NCBI GenBank assembly: GCA_002224055.1
Contig: AZLU01000047.1
Span: 1 to 55,803 of the forward strand
Direction: 5' to 3'
Origin: Pezizomycotina sp. ARF18
Lineage: Eukaryota > Ascomycota
DNA: 55,803 bases
The notes beneath the pieces were generated by a model. That model had not been told where the DNA came from. It searched no databases and worked only from the letters and a program-made list of their open reading frames with translations. The position numbers and the translations under genes are program-made. Below, piece after piece: positions 23,609-35,105 of this stretch (position 1 is the first letter of the stretch; each line of letters starts with the position of its first letter).

Positions 23609-24695
23609 TCAGTAATATCCCTGTGGATGGAAGGACATATCTGGCGAGTGAACTTGTTGTACCTGCTCATGTCGGTTGTAAGAACCAGGGCTGAGAGGCT
23701 GCGTTTCCTGCTGGGCTGATGTGGGGTTAGAGTGATTGTTAGGCCATTGGCTTGGGTCTGCAGCGGATGAAGTTGCGGGTGCGGTTGTGGTTGAGGAGGA
23801 GGCGGGGAGGCGGCCGTGGGGGACTGGGAGGCTCGTCGTACTCCTCGTGTTCATGAAGAGGTTCATCTAGGCCTTGGCCGAGTCTTGCCGGCGGCGGCGA
23901 ACGGCTACTTCTTGTAGTCGTACCGCCCATGCTGATTGCTGCCAGCGGTGTCCTGTCACCGAAGCTTCCGAAGGCGCACGGGAAGAAGGCGAATACCCCG
24001 AGAGGGCAGCGGACGGTTTTCTCCGCCCTTCCTCGATGAAATGTTCAACCTCCTTGGTGTTCGTTTCCAGCATGATGGCGTCCTTCTTCTTGTAACGCCT
24101 GGCAAGGAATAACAAGCCAACACCGACGCCACCGCAATAACACCGATTCCTGCACCGACGATGCCACCAATGGCGCCTTTGCTTAGCACCGGTTTCGACG
24201 ACGATTTTGCAGGCGCGGCCAGCTTTGTTGCTGTTCCATCCTGCGCCGAGCCACCCAAAGCGGGAGCTTGCGAATGTGTTGGAGTTGCGGTTGGGGACGA
24301 AGTCGCAATTTGAGTCTTAGGGTCGTCAGTAGATGTTGGCGTAGGAGTAACGGTATCAGTATCAGTGTTGGTAGGCGTAGGAGTAGTCGTTTCTGTTTCG
24401 GTGGGAAAGGAGGACTCGGTAGCAGAGGCCGAAGAATCGCCACACCCTTTGTAAAAGTTACTCACGGCAGCACTCAACTGCCTATTCGTGCAATCTACAG
24501 AGAGTGCAAAGCAAGTCTGTAGCGAAACAGGTAGTTGCTTTGACAAAGACAAGAAAAGTCGTTCGAGTTTGCACACTGGTTTTCCTCTACCGCGTCGCTC
24601 ACGCAGGTACACTGTGCCGAGACGTGTATCGCGAAGAAGGCCAGTAGGGCTCCCAGTATTGTTATATACCGCATCGTGAAAGGAAATGGTTGCAT
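23609..24695 (-). CDS. Second CFEM-like single-pass membrane protein (retains heme-ligand Asp)
   Basis: The start is the ATG at 24695 (MQPFPFTMRYITILG) or the internal Met at 24674. A clear signal peptide ends at HVSA before QCTC. The cysteine module is CTCVSDAVEENQCANSNDF, then SCLC, then TCFALSVDCTNRQL and FYKGCG (about 24620-24450). It has eight cysteines in CFEM-like order and Asp at the canonical place, DFSCLC. A long Thr/Pro/Ser stalk follows (about 24440-24200; likely O-glycosylated), then a membrane segment GAIGGIVGAGIGVIAVASVL (about 24185-24115). A cytoplasmic RRYKKKDAIMLETNTKEVE and a Pro/Gln-rich tail end at 23609. Frame changes are evident near 24550, 24115, 23930 and 23830. Same orientation as the other CFEM gene, 2.4 kb away, but too diverged to be a recent tandem copy. 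Confidence 0.78.
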
Positions 24696-27139
24696 TGCAT
24701 TCCTCCTCCAAGGAAAAAAATATAGTTTGAACCCAGTCCTTTAACTTGTCGAACAGAGATCGTAAATAGAAAATGATCGATGTGAACGGAGGTGGAGATC
24801 AATAAATATAAAATTGCCTCAAGTCGTGCCTATAATAACCAAAGTAACCCAAGCTATTGGCTAGAACTTACATCCTCTAAGGATGAAAAAATAAAGAAGT
24901 CCTGGATTTTTGCGACTCAAGCCGGAAAAAAATGGCGCCGTGCCTGATAATATGGCAAATGTTATTAAAAAAAAAAAAAAGAAAAAAAAAAAGGATTCAA
25001 AAGTGAAAACCCCCTCATAAGTATTGACCCGCCAAAGAACTGAAGAGGTGGCACCGAAAAGTTCACCGCTTGACATGAAACATTACTGGAATGGGGGGTA
25101 AGGTGCCGTCACCACTTGCAGAAGCACTTTTTTGACTTTTTCTTCTTATCGCCAAGATGCGCCGGGAGCGAAAAGAAAAAAAAGGTGAAAAGGTAGACTC
25201 GTACACTTGGCTATGTATAAGTAGGCAGTTGGGCAGCGAGGCTGTGGTTATCTGCGTGTTGTTCTGTTGTATGTACCACTCTCTTCTTGCATTTTGGTTT
25301 TTTTTTTTTTCCTCGTCTCCTTTTCTTCTGCATCTCTTTCGCCCACCCGTCAAATAATATGAGGGGCTGACACGATCTATCTCAAACGAAAAAAGCCCTC
25401 TCTTGTTTAAACCTATTCGGGAAGAAAGCTGTGCGACCGGATGCCGTACGGGCAAAAATCTCATTTGTCGAGAGAGATATAAGAGAGCCGAGAGCGCCCA
25501 AAAAATAAAACAAGGAAAAAGGAACTCTATAAAGCGAGATCGTCAATATCAATTTCGTCACATAAAACGATAGCCAAACTTTCTTCTGGTCGTATCCATT
25601 CGCAATTCCTCTTGACTTCTGGTTGAAGAATGATTTTTCAATAAGCTTATAATTGTGACGAGTTCGGTGACAACGCAGTGTTCTCCTTTTGATCGTATTC
25701 ATTTAAGCGCGCATGCAAAAGTTTCGGAAATTAACGGGCGACATTTGCGACTCCCCTTTTCGCGCTTCCCTGCAGTACAACTGGACCGTTCGCGCCTAAA
25801 TCTGAGCGTTGGAAGACGGAGAGGCCAGAAAGAGTCAGTCCCTAGATTGCAGGGAAGAGAGCAAACAAGGTGCATTCCGCAAATGGTTCGTTGACTTTTT
25901 AACGTTCATGGTACTGGAAGGCTCAGCCTCCAGTACATTCCCACACGGCTTTGATCCTTTTTTTAGCTGCCACACGTGCTTGACACCACGAAGTGGTTGG
26001 CGATATGCGATGAAAGCCTTGGCCAACCATGGACTCTTTTAGTTCAAACAATAAAAAAAAAAAACCCGAATTCCGTGGAATTGGAGCTCTTAATCGCCGT
26101 GGTACTTTGCGTTTTGCATTGCGGGGACAAGTAACAATAAACAGTTGAGGCTGAGGACAGCCGACAGGATGTTTACTGGTTTCCCTAGCACCCTTTATTA
26201 TAGTTTCCCATCTCGTCGAAGTGGGGTTAGGCTAGTACGAATGAAGGTCCGTGAATTCCAAATTCTGACGCCCAGGATCTTAAATAACACACCGTGAATC
26301 TAGCCGTAAGTCATTTTTTAATCGATGAAGATCGTATGTGCGCACTAAGTCAAGGTTTTTATTGGCGAAGGCTGCTAGCAGTCGGGTGGAGAAAGTTAAA
26401 GCCTGGCAGGATTAACTCAAGACGACAATTAGTCGGTTTTCATATGCACCTTTCTTTGGTGCCGTTTTCCGGGCTGAACTAGCGCAAAAGACATTCTTGA
26501 TTCCATAATCTGTTCCAGCGATCTGGATAATTGAATGGGAACTGGCTCGATTTACTGACGATACTAAACAAGGATCCTGTACAAGGATTTAAAAGAAGCC
26601 CTGTATTTTTTTTTTTTTTTTTATCGCACGAGAAAATAGTAGTCGCCTCTTTTTGTTAACAAAGCATTGAGTACTTAAGGCGTGGCGCGGCAATACTGGT
26701 TTGGGTTTTACAGGTCGACTCGTCTGATCTGCCATTCAGCGCAAAGGGAAGTTTAGAACCAGGGCTGCAAATCTCGTATGACTGAAAAGAGCGAAATACC
26801 ACCAGTATTCCGCGGGATAGGGAATTCAATATCGTTGAAGGTCTCTGTCCACAAGCAAATAAGTAGATATTCAGGTAAAGTAAAATTAAAAGCGCAGCGA
26901 GGGAAGAACCATTTAAAAGTCTCAATAAACAACAGAGCTCCCTCGTAAAAGAGGTAAGCGCTGACTTTGTCAGCAAGAAGAAAAAGAGAGAAATTAAGCC
27001 CTTTTAGTAAATGAGAAAGCGTCCCTCCCAAGGTAGGAGGATATCATCTTGGATATGTAAGTTATTGCGCCTGTTGTCATTGTCATTGTTGTACCGCTGC
27101 CTAGTTAGCGACAGCGTAATAATATTCATCACAATCGAC

Positions 27140-27170
<31 letters not shown>

Positions 27171-28189
27171 ATCTGGGCACTTACTCTAGTGTTTTCTTTT
27201 TTCCCTGTAAGAACATATATCAAGCCATAAATTCGCAACTTCTAAATGTATGCATATGTTTACTCACCTGCTTGACTAGGATCTCTTGATCTTCGCCACG
27301 ATTAGAAACGAAATTAGGAATAGCGTTCCTGAATGTCAATCAAGGGATATAGAATACGCATCGGCACTAGTATAGGGCTGAGCATGATAAATCAGTAAAG
27401 GGATTCTATACATTTTGCACCTTTGGCAAAGGAAGCGCAAGCCACTGATATCATCCCGTGCCGAAGCTTTATCCTTTTCACAAATATACCTTGATACTTA
27501 AAATATCTTCGTTCTTTAGCTGAGAGTGGGGCGCATATGTACATACCTTAACAGAAGTTTTTGTACCGGTTCAAAGTGTTCTATATTTTCATCTCCCGTG
27601 AGTCATGATGGTGAACGGTGTCATCAATTTTGCTGTTTCACGAGGTTGAAGAGTTCTGCTCTTGACGAGACTGCTCAGTAGGACATGGGCTACGCTTTGT
27701 CCGTACTCTTCTTGTGATAGGCGTGTACTTGGAAGTGGCGCCACAACCTTTTTTTTTTTAAAGTATATGTATTACCTCAAGGAGCAGAGATTTGAATTCG
27801 ATGTAGAAAAAGTTTCGAGCTGAGGGATAATTTGTCATGCCAACTTTCAGATGATAAATATCTCATAGGATCGGGTAACGCGGTTGAGTCGTATAATGAA
27901 ATTCCCTTTCTACCGTCGGCCATTACCTTGCCATATCTACATAAAACCAGCCATGTTAGCAATGTCAACTATTAATCTCCTAAGAGAAAAAAGGTGATTA
28001 TAAGAAAAATTTGAATATAGGAGAGATTTGGGCAAGTTTTGAAAAAAAAAAAAAAAAACGACCAATTGAATCACATAGGCTCTTGAACGCAAAAGAAGTT
28101 GCTGCATAGTGAAATAGCGCTGTTATAAAACATAATAAATCCTACTTACCTCCTTCAGCAAAGTCTGGTTTTTGTTTCCTCACGAAAAC

Positions 28190-28190
<1 letters not shown>

Positions 28191-28220
<30 letters not shown>
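28191..28220. repeat. 30-nt A homopolymer
   Basis: An uninterrupted A run between GC-richer flanks in intergenic DNA; its exact length is uncertain. Confidence 0.85.
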
Positions 28221-28222
<2 letters not shown>

Positions 28223-28905
28223 GTCGCTATTTATTTCCCACCACCTTTTTTCCCCGTCCTTCCCGCTGTCCATCCTTTCCCCATTCGTTTCAACGCCCGG
28301 TTGCGTTTGAAATTCGAAGGGGAAAGCCAAAAGGCACTGCGCCAATCGGCAGTGATAGCGAAACCCCAACCGAGTTCTTCCTTTTTTTGTTCGCAGAGGA
28401 ACAACGAAAAAAAATAATATATATTTAAAAAGTCGATCCACGTGTGTGTGTGTGGTACTGGGCGGAGTGTCAGTGTGCTAGCACTTAAGGTATTGATTGA
28501 AAGGAGGCAAAAATAATATTGGTCTCTTGATTTCTCCCACACCTACAGGTCGCTAGTGAAGTTAGCCGTCGATGTAGGGAAAGGGGGGGTAGGATGTCAT
28601 GGTATACGTAGTGCTGCTAAAACCTTCCACACCTCCGTATCATCAACTGCCAAAAACCCCACGTATACGGACGGTATCTCCATGGCCATTGTCTTTTCAC
28701 CTCTTCTGAAGCTTCTCCTCAGAGAGCCCTCGAGAAGCTCTATAGCATTTCTCTACTGTCTTCCTAGAGAGGGTCTGTCTCTCTCGGCCTTGAAGAAACG
28801 TGACTTTCTCGGGCCTCGGTCTCGGTTTTAAGCAGCTTTTCCCAAGCCCGTTTTCTTGCTCTTTGCCTAAAAGGCCTTTTTCTTGGATTAGAATATGTTA
28901 AATCC

Positions 28906-28938
<33 letters not shown>

Positions 28939-29333
28939 CAATTCCGCGTCGTGATTCCCACTTTTTTGAAGCGTTGTGCGGCGGTAAAGGTGGCGCACAA
29001 GGGGTGTATCCGTAGTTGAAAAAAGAGTGTGCGATATTTTGGTGTCTCTCGGGGATTGTAATAACTCCGGCTGTGGTTGTGCGGCGAGAGTCGTTTAACG
29101 GCGTGTGCCTGCCCAGAAACCCCCCGGGCTTCTTGCCGTAAAAGTGGGTATCATTTTTCCGTCACCGCATTAATCAGAGTTAACGGCTAAAGAGTTAAAC
29201 CCACGAAGAATCGTAGGGAATTTAGAGGTCTAATGTAGGTCTCGATGAACGGGGGGTTTTTTTTTTTCTTTTCTGATAGTTGGTGTTAGAAATAGAAGAT
29301 TTGGGACATATTCAGTTATAGAGTCTACGTGTG

Positions 29334-29343
29334 TATATAAAGG
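29334..29343 (+). promoter_or_regulatory. TATA box candidate for the aldo-keto reductase
   Basis: TATATAAAGG lies 166 bp upstream of the ATG at 29509. It is followed by a CA/CT-rich leader (about 29380-29500) with several TCATCA/CAATC-like possible transcription starts. Position and sequence suit a strong regulated fungal promoter. Confidence 0.5.
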
Positions 29344-29508
29344 ACCCTATGTTCCTCTCTGGAGGAGCTTCAATTCTTTCAATCATCAGTCCTACATCCC
29401 TCACAAGCGAAGGCAATTAGACAATCATATATAAGCTATTTGAATAGAAGCAGAACCCAACACACCCGCAATTAAAACAACACCTCTTCAGCAATCTCAC
29501 TTCACGCA

Positions 29509-30503
29509 ATGCCTTCCGTAGTTGACAAGCAAGTCGGCCCCATCGCTTCGGCCTCATGGGCATGACCTGGCGCCCGCAACAGGCGCCAGACGACCAGGCC
29601 TTCGAAGCCATGAAGAAAGCCCTCGAGCTCGGCGCGAACTGCTGGAACTCGGCAGAGTTCTACGGCCATCCGGACCGGACGCTCAACCTACAGCTCATCA
29701 ACAGGTACTTCACAAAGTACCCGAGGACGCTTCCAAGGTTATCCTGGGCGTAAAGGGCAACGTCGCCCGCGAATCGCTCACCCGGATTCGTCGCCGGAGA
29801 ACACGCGCGCGAGTATCGATACGATACTGCGCTACTCGACCGGAAAACGACGCTCGATGTTTTCATCATCGCGCGGATAGATAAGCGGTACCCGATCGAG
29901 GAGACGGTCAAGATTATCGACGAGGAGTACGTTAAGACCGGAAAGATCGGTGGCGTCGGCTTGTCGGAGTGCTCCGGGGAGACATTCGCAAGGCCAGTAA
30001 AGTCGCCAAGATCTCGGCCGGTAGAGATCGAGTTCTCCCTCTGGAGCACGGAACTCAAGAAAACGGCGTCTTCGACGCCTGCAAGGAGCTAAACATCCCC
30101 ATCTTCGCATACAGCCCCCTCGGCAGGGGTTTCCTCACGGGTCAGCTCAAGTTGCCGGACGATATCCCCCAGGGGGATTCAGGCACCTCCTCGAGCGTTT
30201 CCACCCGGAAACTTCAGCAAGAACCTTGACATTGTGAAAGAAGTCCAGCAGCTCGCGCAGAAGAAAGGGTTGACTCCTGCGCAGCTCGCTATCGCCTGGT
30301 CCGTGCCCAGGCTGCAAGGAGCGGAGTCACTGTTATTCCCATCCCGGAGCAACGAGGCCGATAGGGTTGAAGAGAACATGAAGGATGCAAGCGTAACGGA
30401 CGAAGATCTGGTAGAGATTGACAAGATACTCAAGTCATTCACGGTTTCTGGGGAAGGTACAACAAGATGTCCGAGGGTCATCTTGGGGTTGAAATATATA
30501 TAA
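29509..30503 (+). CDS. Aldo-keto reductase, pyridoxal reductase-like (AKR8 / plr1 type)
   Basis: A likely NADPH-dependent pyridoxal (vitamin B6) reductase or related cytosolic AKR. The ATG is at 29509 (MPSVVDKQVGPI). FGLMGMTWRPQQAPDDQAFE follows after one missing G near 29549, then GANCWNSAEFYG with the catalytic Tyr, VILGVKGN with the catalytic Lys, DVFIIARIDKRYPIEE, EEYVKTGKIGGVGLSE, IFAYSPLGRGFLTGQ, LTPAQLAIAW, the NADP-binding PIPGATR-like segment, and the end GHLGVEIYI at TAA 30501-30503. Asn replaces the usual catalytic Asp and Ala-Arg replaces the usual His motif; as I recall this is shared with fungal AKR8-like proteins, so it need not mean inactivity. At least ten one-base losses break the frame (for example 29549, 29716, 29858, 29990, 30055, 30180, 30207, 30325, 30351, 30456). 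No intron is seen. The length (about 330 aa) is normal. Confidence 0.88.
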
Positions 30504-31237
30504 TGTAGTATCGCCGCATTTTATAGGTTTGAATTATTATCGTGTTTATTTGGTCTCTTGTATAGTGTAAGAGGAAAGAAAATCAAAAGAATATATTTCC
30601 ATGAGGTTTATCTCAGTTCTTGTTTGCAGCATCAGTACCCTTAATGTCATGCATACAATAAATCGTCTCGCTCTTAATTTCAGCGGAGGGAAGCTATTCT
30701 AGGAAGACTTCGCTTGCCTCTTGAGTCCTTAATCTTGAACAAGCTTGTCCAAAAAAAGATGGATGAGATGTTGTGTATATCCATACCAATATCTGGTGAA
30801 CTTTTGCTCTTTCTTATCCCGTCAGTTCAAGTGTAGATTGATTTTAGTCCGCAGAGTGGTTTCTGAACCTGAACGCGAACATCCAGAGAACGAAACGCAC
30901 TTGGCATTGCAGAACTCTTATTTAATCATCATTCGAGATATACGTCCCTACTTCTGAATGTTATAGAGAGAGGGGCAAGGGAAGAGCGATGGAAGGTAAA
31001 ATATAAAACCGAAAAAGTTGGAACTACTGTTGGCCACGTACTGGCTTCATGGAGAAAACGTCCTGAATTATATTATTCCGCTAAACATCAAAAAAAAAAA
31101 AAAAAAAGACAGATCCTGTTTACCTTGGAAAACATGCTTCTACTAACACAAATTCCGAAAAAAAAAAAAAAAAAAGAAGAAAATTAAAGGAAACATAAGC
31201 TCCTACGAGTCAATATAAATTAAGTATTTGACATTAG
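30504..31237. other. Convergent intergenic region
   Basis: This stretch holds the 3' ends of the aldo-keto reductase (+) and Sgt2 (-). It is AT-rich with A runs near 31090-31106 and 31158-31174. No other gene is visible. Confidence 0.6.
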
Positions 31238-32635
31238 TTAGATTACTGCCCCTCTTCCGGCACCACCTCCTGCGCCTCCACGACCGCCTCCGCCACCGCC
31301 GCCATGAGGTTGGCTGCTAGGTCCGCAATCGCTGGTCATTCATCAGAGAACCATATCTGCCAACTCGAGGTTAGCCACGCTCTGAAAAAGTCCTGGGTCT
31401 CAAACTTACCTGGCATGCCTCCTCCTCGGCCAGCGGAGTCCATCATATTCCGTAGGTTAGGGTTGTTCATTATACGTCCCATCAGATCGGGATTGGACAT
31501 CAAGTTTTGTGCCTGCCGCGGATTGCGTTAGCTTAGGTATTATGGGAGGAAATAGTTCCAATTGTGTCGGCCTACCATTTGCGAGAACATCGGATTATTC
31601 TACATAGATATGTTAGCGTACGTATTCATCGAAGAGGAGGTTGAGAGGAAAAAAGAGCATCGAAACATACCATGAGGCCGGCAAAGTCAGGCATGCCACG
31701 CCACCTCCGACACCGGCACCAGGCATGCCACCCCTTCGCCACCGCCGAACATGCCTGCAAGGGAAGCCAGGTCTGGCATTCCACCGCCTCCACCGAGCGG
31801 GCTAGTCCACGACTAATCGGTTCTTCTGCAGGTGGCGTAACGGGAACGGCATCGTCCTCTTGGACCCGCCTCTTGGCCGTCTCGTAGCCCTTCCTCATGG
31901 CCTCGCTGCCGCCTTTACCTTCAGCTTGGATTCCCTTCTCGTACGCCTCCATGCTACCCTTTGCATCGCCGAGAGCGAACTTGGCGAGCCCCAGCCGGCT
32001 CCAGCCCTGGAGTAAGTAGGATCAGCATCGACGGCAGCCTGGCATCATTCTTGGCAAGCTCGTGCTGGTTGGAGGCGGAGTACGCGGCAGCCCGGTTTGA
32101 GAGGTAGATCGGGTTATTAGGGGCAAGGTTGAGAGCCTGCGAGTAGTTGTCGATGGCAGATACGTAATCCTTCTTACCCATCGCCGCATCCCTTTGGTCT
32201 TGAGCTCCTCCGCCGCCTTATCGGCAGCGGAAGGAGCGGAACCGGCGGGTGCTGCTGCTCCTGCTGCTGCTCCTGCTCCTGCTCCTGCCGCTGCGCCAGC
32301 GCTGCTGCTACCGGCACCGCCGCCAACTTTTCCTCTCATCTTATCGAAGACTTCGTAGATCTTCAGCAGCGATTGACCGCCGATGGCCTCCTGCACGGCT
32401 TTCTTGTCATCTTTATCTACGGAGAAGGCGCCGGCGATGAGCTCCTGTGCGCTCCACCGAGTCCTTCTCGTCGGCTGGGACTGTTCCATCGGCGATCGAC
32501 GAGGAGAGGAAGTCGATAATAGCTAAAGCTAGTTTCTTTTCGATTCTGTTGCCTATGAGGGGTAAGTTGGAGTTAGCTAGCTAGCTAACTACTGGCAGCA
32601 AAAGTGAAAGGTGGAGTTGATACTATCCATACCAT
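31238..32635 (-). CDS. Sgt2: small glutamine-rich TPR co-chaperone
   Basis: Sgt2/SGTA captures tail-anchored membrane proteins in the cytosol and passes them to the GET pathway, also binding Hsp70/Hsp90. The dimerisation domain reads EKKLALAIIDFLSSSIADG and SAQELIAGAFSVDKDDKKAV (about 32540-32390). An Ala/Gly-rich linker and three TPRs follow (GKKDYVSAIDNYSQALNLAP, PIYLSNRAAAYSASNQHELA; about 32215-31930). The C-terminal Asn/Pro/Met substrate-binding region comes next (NNPMFSQM, AQNLMSNPDLMGRIMNNPN) and a Gly-rich tail stops at 31240-31238. Introns: 31670-31600, 31575-31513 and 31409-31317, leaving a 24-nt microexon at 31576-31599. A first intron may lie at 32632-32553, behind an ATG at 32635 with a GTATGG donor; this start is tentative. 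Several one-base shifts occur (near 32475, 32190, 32025, 31800, 31720). The fold and order are unmistakable. Confidence 0.88.
31576..31599 (-). other. 24-nt microexon of Sgt2
   Basis: The eight codons NNPMFSQM are flanked by an upstream TATGTAG acceptor and a downstream GTAGGC donor. Together with the preceding FAGLM and following AQNLMSNPDL they restore the conserved Sgt2 methionine-rich repeat exactly in frame. Both junctions fall between codons. Confidence 0.8.
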
Positions 32636-32855
32636 TGTGTGTATATTTATCTCTAGAGCTGGAGGGAAGAAGAGGTGATAGGTGGTAATGTAAGACTGAG
32701 AATATCTTTACTTTGGTAAAAAGGAAGGAGAGGAAGAGGGGGGAGACGACTTGTATAGAAAAGAGATAAGAAATTAAGTGGGAGGAGGGGTTAGGTGTAA
32801 TCTTTTTTTTTTTGGTTAGGGAAGGAACAGCACAAACGTTGCACATGTTCTTCTT

Positions 32856-32857
<2 letters not shown>

Positions 32858-32899
<42 letters not shown>

Positions 32900-32922
32900 C
32901 GGGTCCGGCAAAAAAAAAAAAA
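32858..32922. repeat. T40 run fused to an 18-bp inverted repeat with GC core
   Basis: T40 (32858-32897) is followed by GCCGG, GT, CCGGC and A13 (910-922 of the same line). The arms T13-GCCGG and CCGGC-A13 are perfectly complementary over 18 bp with a 2-nt spacer. It lies between the start of Sgt2 and the end of GPN1, both on the minus strand. It could form a cruciform or RNA hairpin; no known element is recognised. Confidence 0.75.
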
Positions 32923-33424
32923 TAAACCCAGTTCGCAACCTCATTTAATAGAAGGTTCCAGATTCCAAGTCGTTCACTGTCCTTTTTTTTTTTTTTTTTT
33001 AGCCGCGTCAACTTCAGTTCGAGTGCAAAGCAATCTAAATACTATGTAGGCATACGCTACGGAGAATAATCATTAACTAGAAAGGATGAGATATGTAGTC
33101 GAGATCTGGCTTCTTGACGACCTAAAGATACCAAGAAGAATACTAGTCTGTTATGTAAGTAAACGATATCGGAAGACTGGAAGAAATATCATATATGGTT
33201 GTTATAAGACCTCGTCATAGTTATATTGGAAATGGACTTTCTATTTCATTCGAACACCAAAGAATGCATTACTATATACAGATTTGTTATCTTTGGAATG
33301 CAAAAAAAAAAAAAAAAAAAATTCGTGAATCCAGTAAAATCAAACTTCGTCGTAACTGAGACAATTCAGTAATAATTACTCGTAATGAGGATAGTGGCAG
33401 CTAAGTACGATGCTCCTACACTGC

Positions 33425-34659
33425 CTACTCATTCGTACTTCTCAAGTACCTCAGGAAGCTAGCTTCATCTTCCGGATTGCTCTTCGCCGAAGGTTGGTCT
33501 TGCATAGCTTTCGTATACCTGTCGATTAGCCCTACGTCCTTTCGAGACTCTTCGTCGGCTTCTGCTTCCTCAGCTTCCTCGTCCTCATCTTCCTGTTCCT
33601 CAGCCATGCGGATCTCCTCTTCCAGCGCTTCCTCTTCGGCATCGCTGACGGTCTGGGCTTCGTCCTTCGTCGCGGTCTTCTTTTTCTGCCTGTCTTCCGA
33701 CCCGGCGAAATCCATGTCCTTCATCATCCGGTCGAGCTCCTTTGTCGCTTCTCCTCCTTCTCCTGCTCCGCCTTTCTTTCATCGCTTGCAGCTCCGGCAG
33801 GTAGTTCTTCCTGTACTCCTCCGCTTTAGTATCGACCGCCTTAAAGAAGTCATCGATTCCAGCTCCTGTCATCGCCGAAACAGCCACGACGTCGAGGTGA
33901 TTGTAAAATTCGTCGAGCATGAGACTCATGCTGTTCATCAGGCTGCCCATGTACCCACTGCCGCCCTCCTTCGCTATCGTCGTCCTCTTCCTCAGCGCCT
34001 CTTGGAATGACTCAAAGTCCGCCATCCACTCCTTGGCGAAATCGGCGCTCTGCACGTCCGTCTTGTTGAAGACTATGATCATAGGCAGCTTGGTCTTGTA
34101 CAATATCGAGCAGGCGTACAGCATGTTCGAATGAACGTAGACGTGGACGTCGTCCGCGCGTATCGAGATATATGCTAGGACGGTAGGGAAGGAGCTAGCT
34201 ATGGCGTCTGTCATGATAGCCCCGGAAGCTGACCAGACGAAACATTCGATCTGGCCCGGCGTGTCGATGAGTATGCGTGTAATGTCGTCCTGGCGCTTCT
34301 CGAGGATGCCGAGCACTTGGTCTATCTTGGTCGCAAATAGGTTTAAACAGGTCATTATGCCGCCGTTGGGGCCCAGCTCGTACCTAGATTGCAAAGAAGA
34401 GATACAAAGTTTAGCAAAAAGTTATATATTACAAATCCTCAAAGCGAAAGAGTGCGACGTACTGCTTCATCACTTCCTTGTAGTTGACGGAATCACGGAT
34501 ATCGATGTTCCTGTCGAAGGGCACATTTTTGACAGCGGGGTCTAGATTGATGATGTAAGGAGGCTCATCTTTGCCGTGAAGGTGAGCGTTTAACCTCTGC
34601 ATCAGCGTCGTCTTGCCGGACCCCGCCATCCCAACGCAGAAGACGGCGACCGGTGCCAT
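33425..34659 (-). CDS. GPN-loop GTPase 1 (Npa3 / XAB1)
   Basis: GPN1 assembles RNA polymerase II and brings it into the nucleus. The ATG at 34659 opens [20 protein letters not shown], with the P-loop GMAGSGKT. The intron at 34462-34384 (GTACGT...TCTAG) splits the codon before [10 protein letters not shown], which carries the diagnostic Gly-Pro-Asn loop. Then come [15 protein letters not shown] (G3), [18 protein letters not shown] and VFNKTDV (G4), [14 protein letters not shown] (G5), and an acidic Glu-rich C-terminus ending [11 protein letters not shown] at 33425. Near 34185-34135 the open frame reads [13 protein letters not shown] where the family has an Asp-Thr-x-Arg segment; a compensating pair of one-base errors would explain this. 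Another shift lies near 33760. The length (about 385 aa) is normal. It is divergent to the Cwf19-like gene with 447 bp between start codons. Confidence 0.92.
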
Positions 34660-35105
34660 GGCGGAGCGCAGGGAAGTGAACGTGAGGATAGTAACAGCTG
34701 GTCGAAGGATTTATTTTAATTTCCTATCACGCTTTATGAGATAAGAATGAACGGGGCTATAGTATGAATGGAGCTTTGTAGAAGATTTTTCTTAGAGTAG
34801 TGATCGGTTCAGGAGCTGTGGAAGGGAGCTCTTTGACAAAACCTTTGTTTGTAGATTCCCTTTTTTTTTTTTTTTTTTTTTAACTCTTTTATCCTGGTGC
34901 GGCTTAAAAAATATTAAAAATGCCAGTAAAAAGCGCAGTAATTCTCCCAAAAACTTTTGTGACCTCATCCTCCTCCTCCTCTACCTCACAACGAAGAAAG
35001 TATTTTTCAACGCTGGAAGAGCACATCCCCATAAACGAGTATAGTGTTTCCTGGTTATTTGTTTACACCGCCGCAGTCCCCAAATAGTTTACTTTTCAGA
35101 GCACA
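34660..35105. promoter_or_regulatory. Shared intergenic promoter region of GPN1 and Cwf19-like
   Basis: 446 bp separate two divergent start codons, so both promoters must overlap here. It contains a T21 run at 34861-34881, the kind of poly(dA:dT) tract that disfavours nucleosomes, and a CTCCTCCTCCT stretch near 34970. No clear TATA box is seen for either gene, which is usual for housekeeping promoters. Confidence 0.5.

Larger units (their letters stand above)
24696..29508. other. 4.8 kb intergenic region, no gene seen
   Basis: No supported gene on either strand. Contents include A/T runs near 24966-24991, 26608-26622, 27141-27170, 28038-28056, a 30-nt A run at 28191-28220 and a T run near 28911-28936, plus a short GT repeat at 28442-28453. 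The last 600 bp (about 28950-29500) is GC-richer and contains the promoter of the aldo-keto reductase. Confidence 0.55.

Noticed and set aside
29509-30503. Aldo-keto reductase as a pseudogene with many frameshifts
   Set aside because: All shifts are one-base and fit homopolymer loss, conserved motifs and the stop remain, and unrelated essential genes show the same pattern; sequence error is the simpler explanation.
32249-32440. Leucine-run open frame on the plus strand
   Set aside because: Antisense of the Ala/Gly-rich linker of Sgt2.
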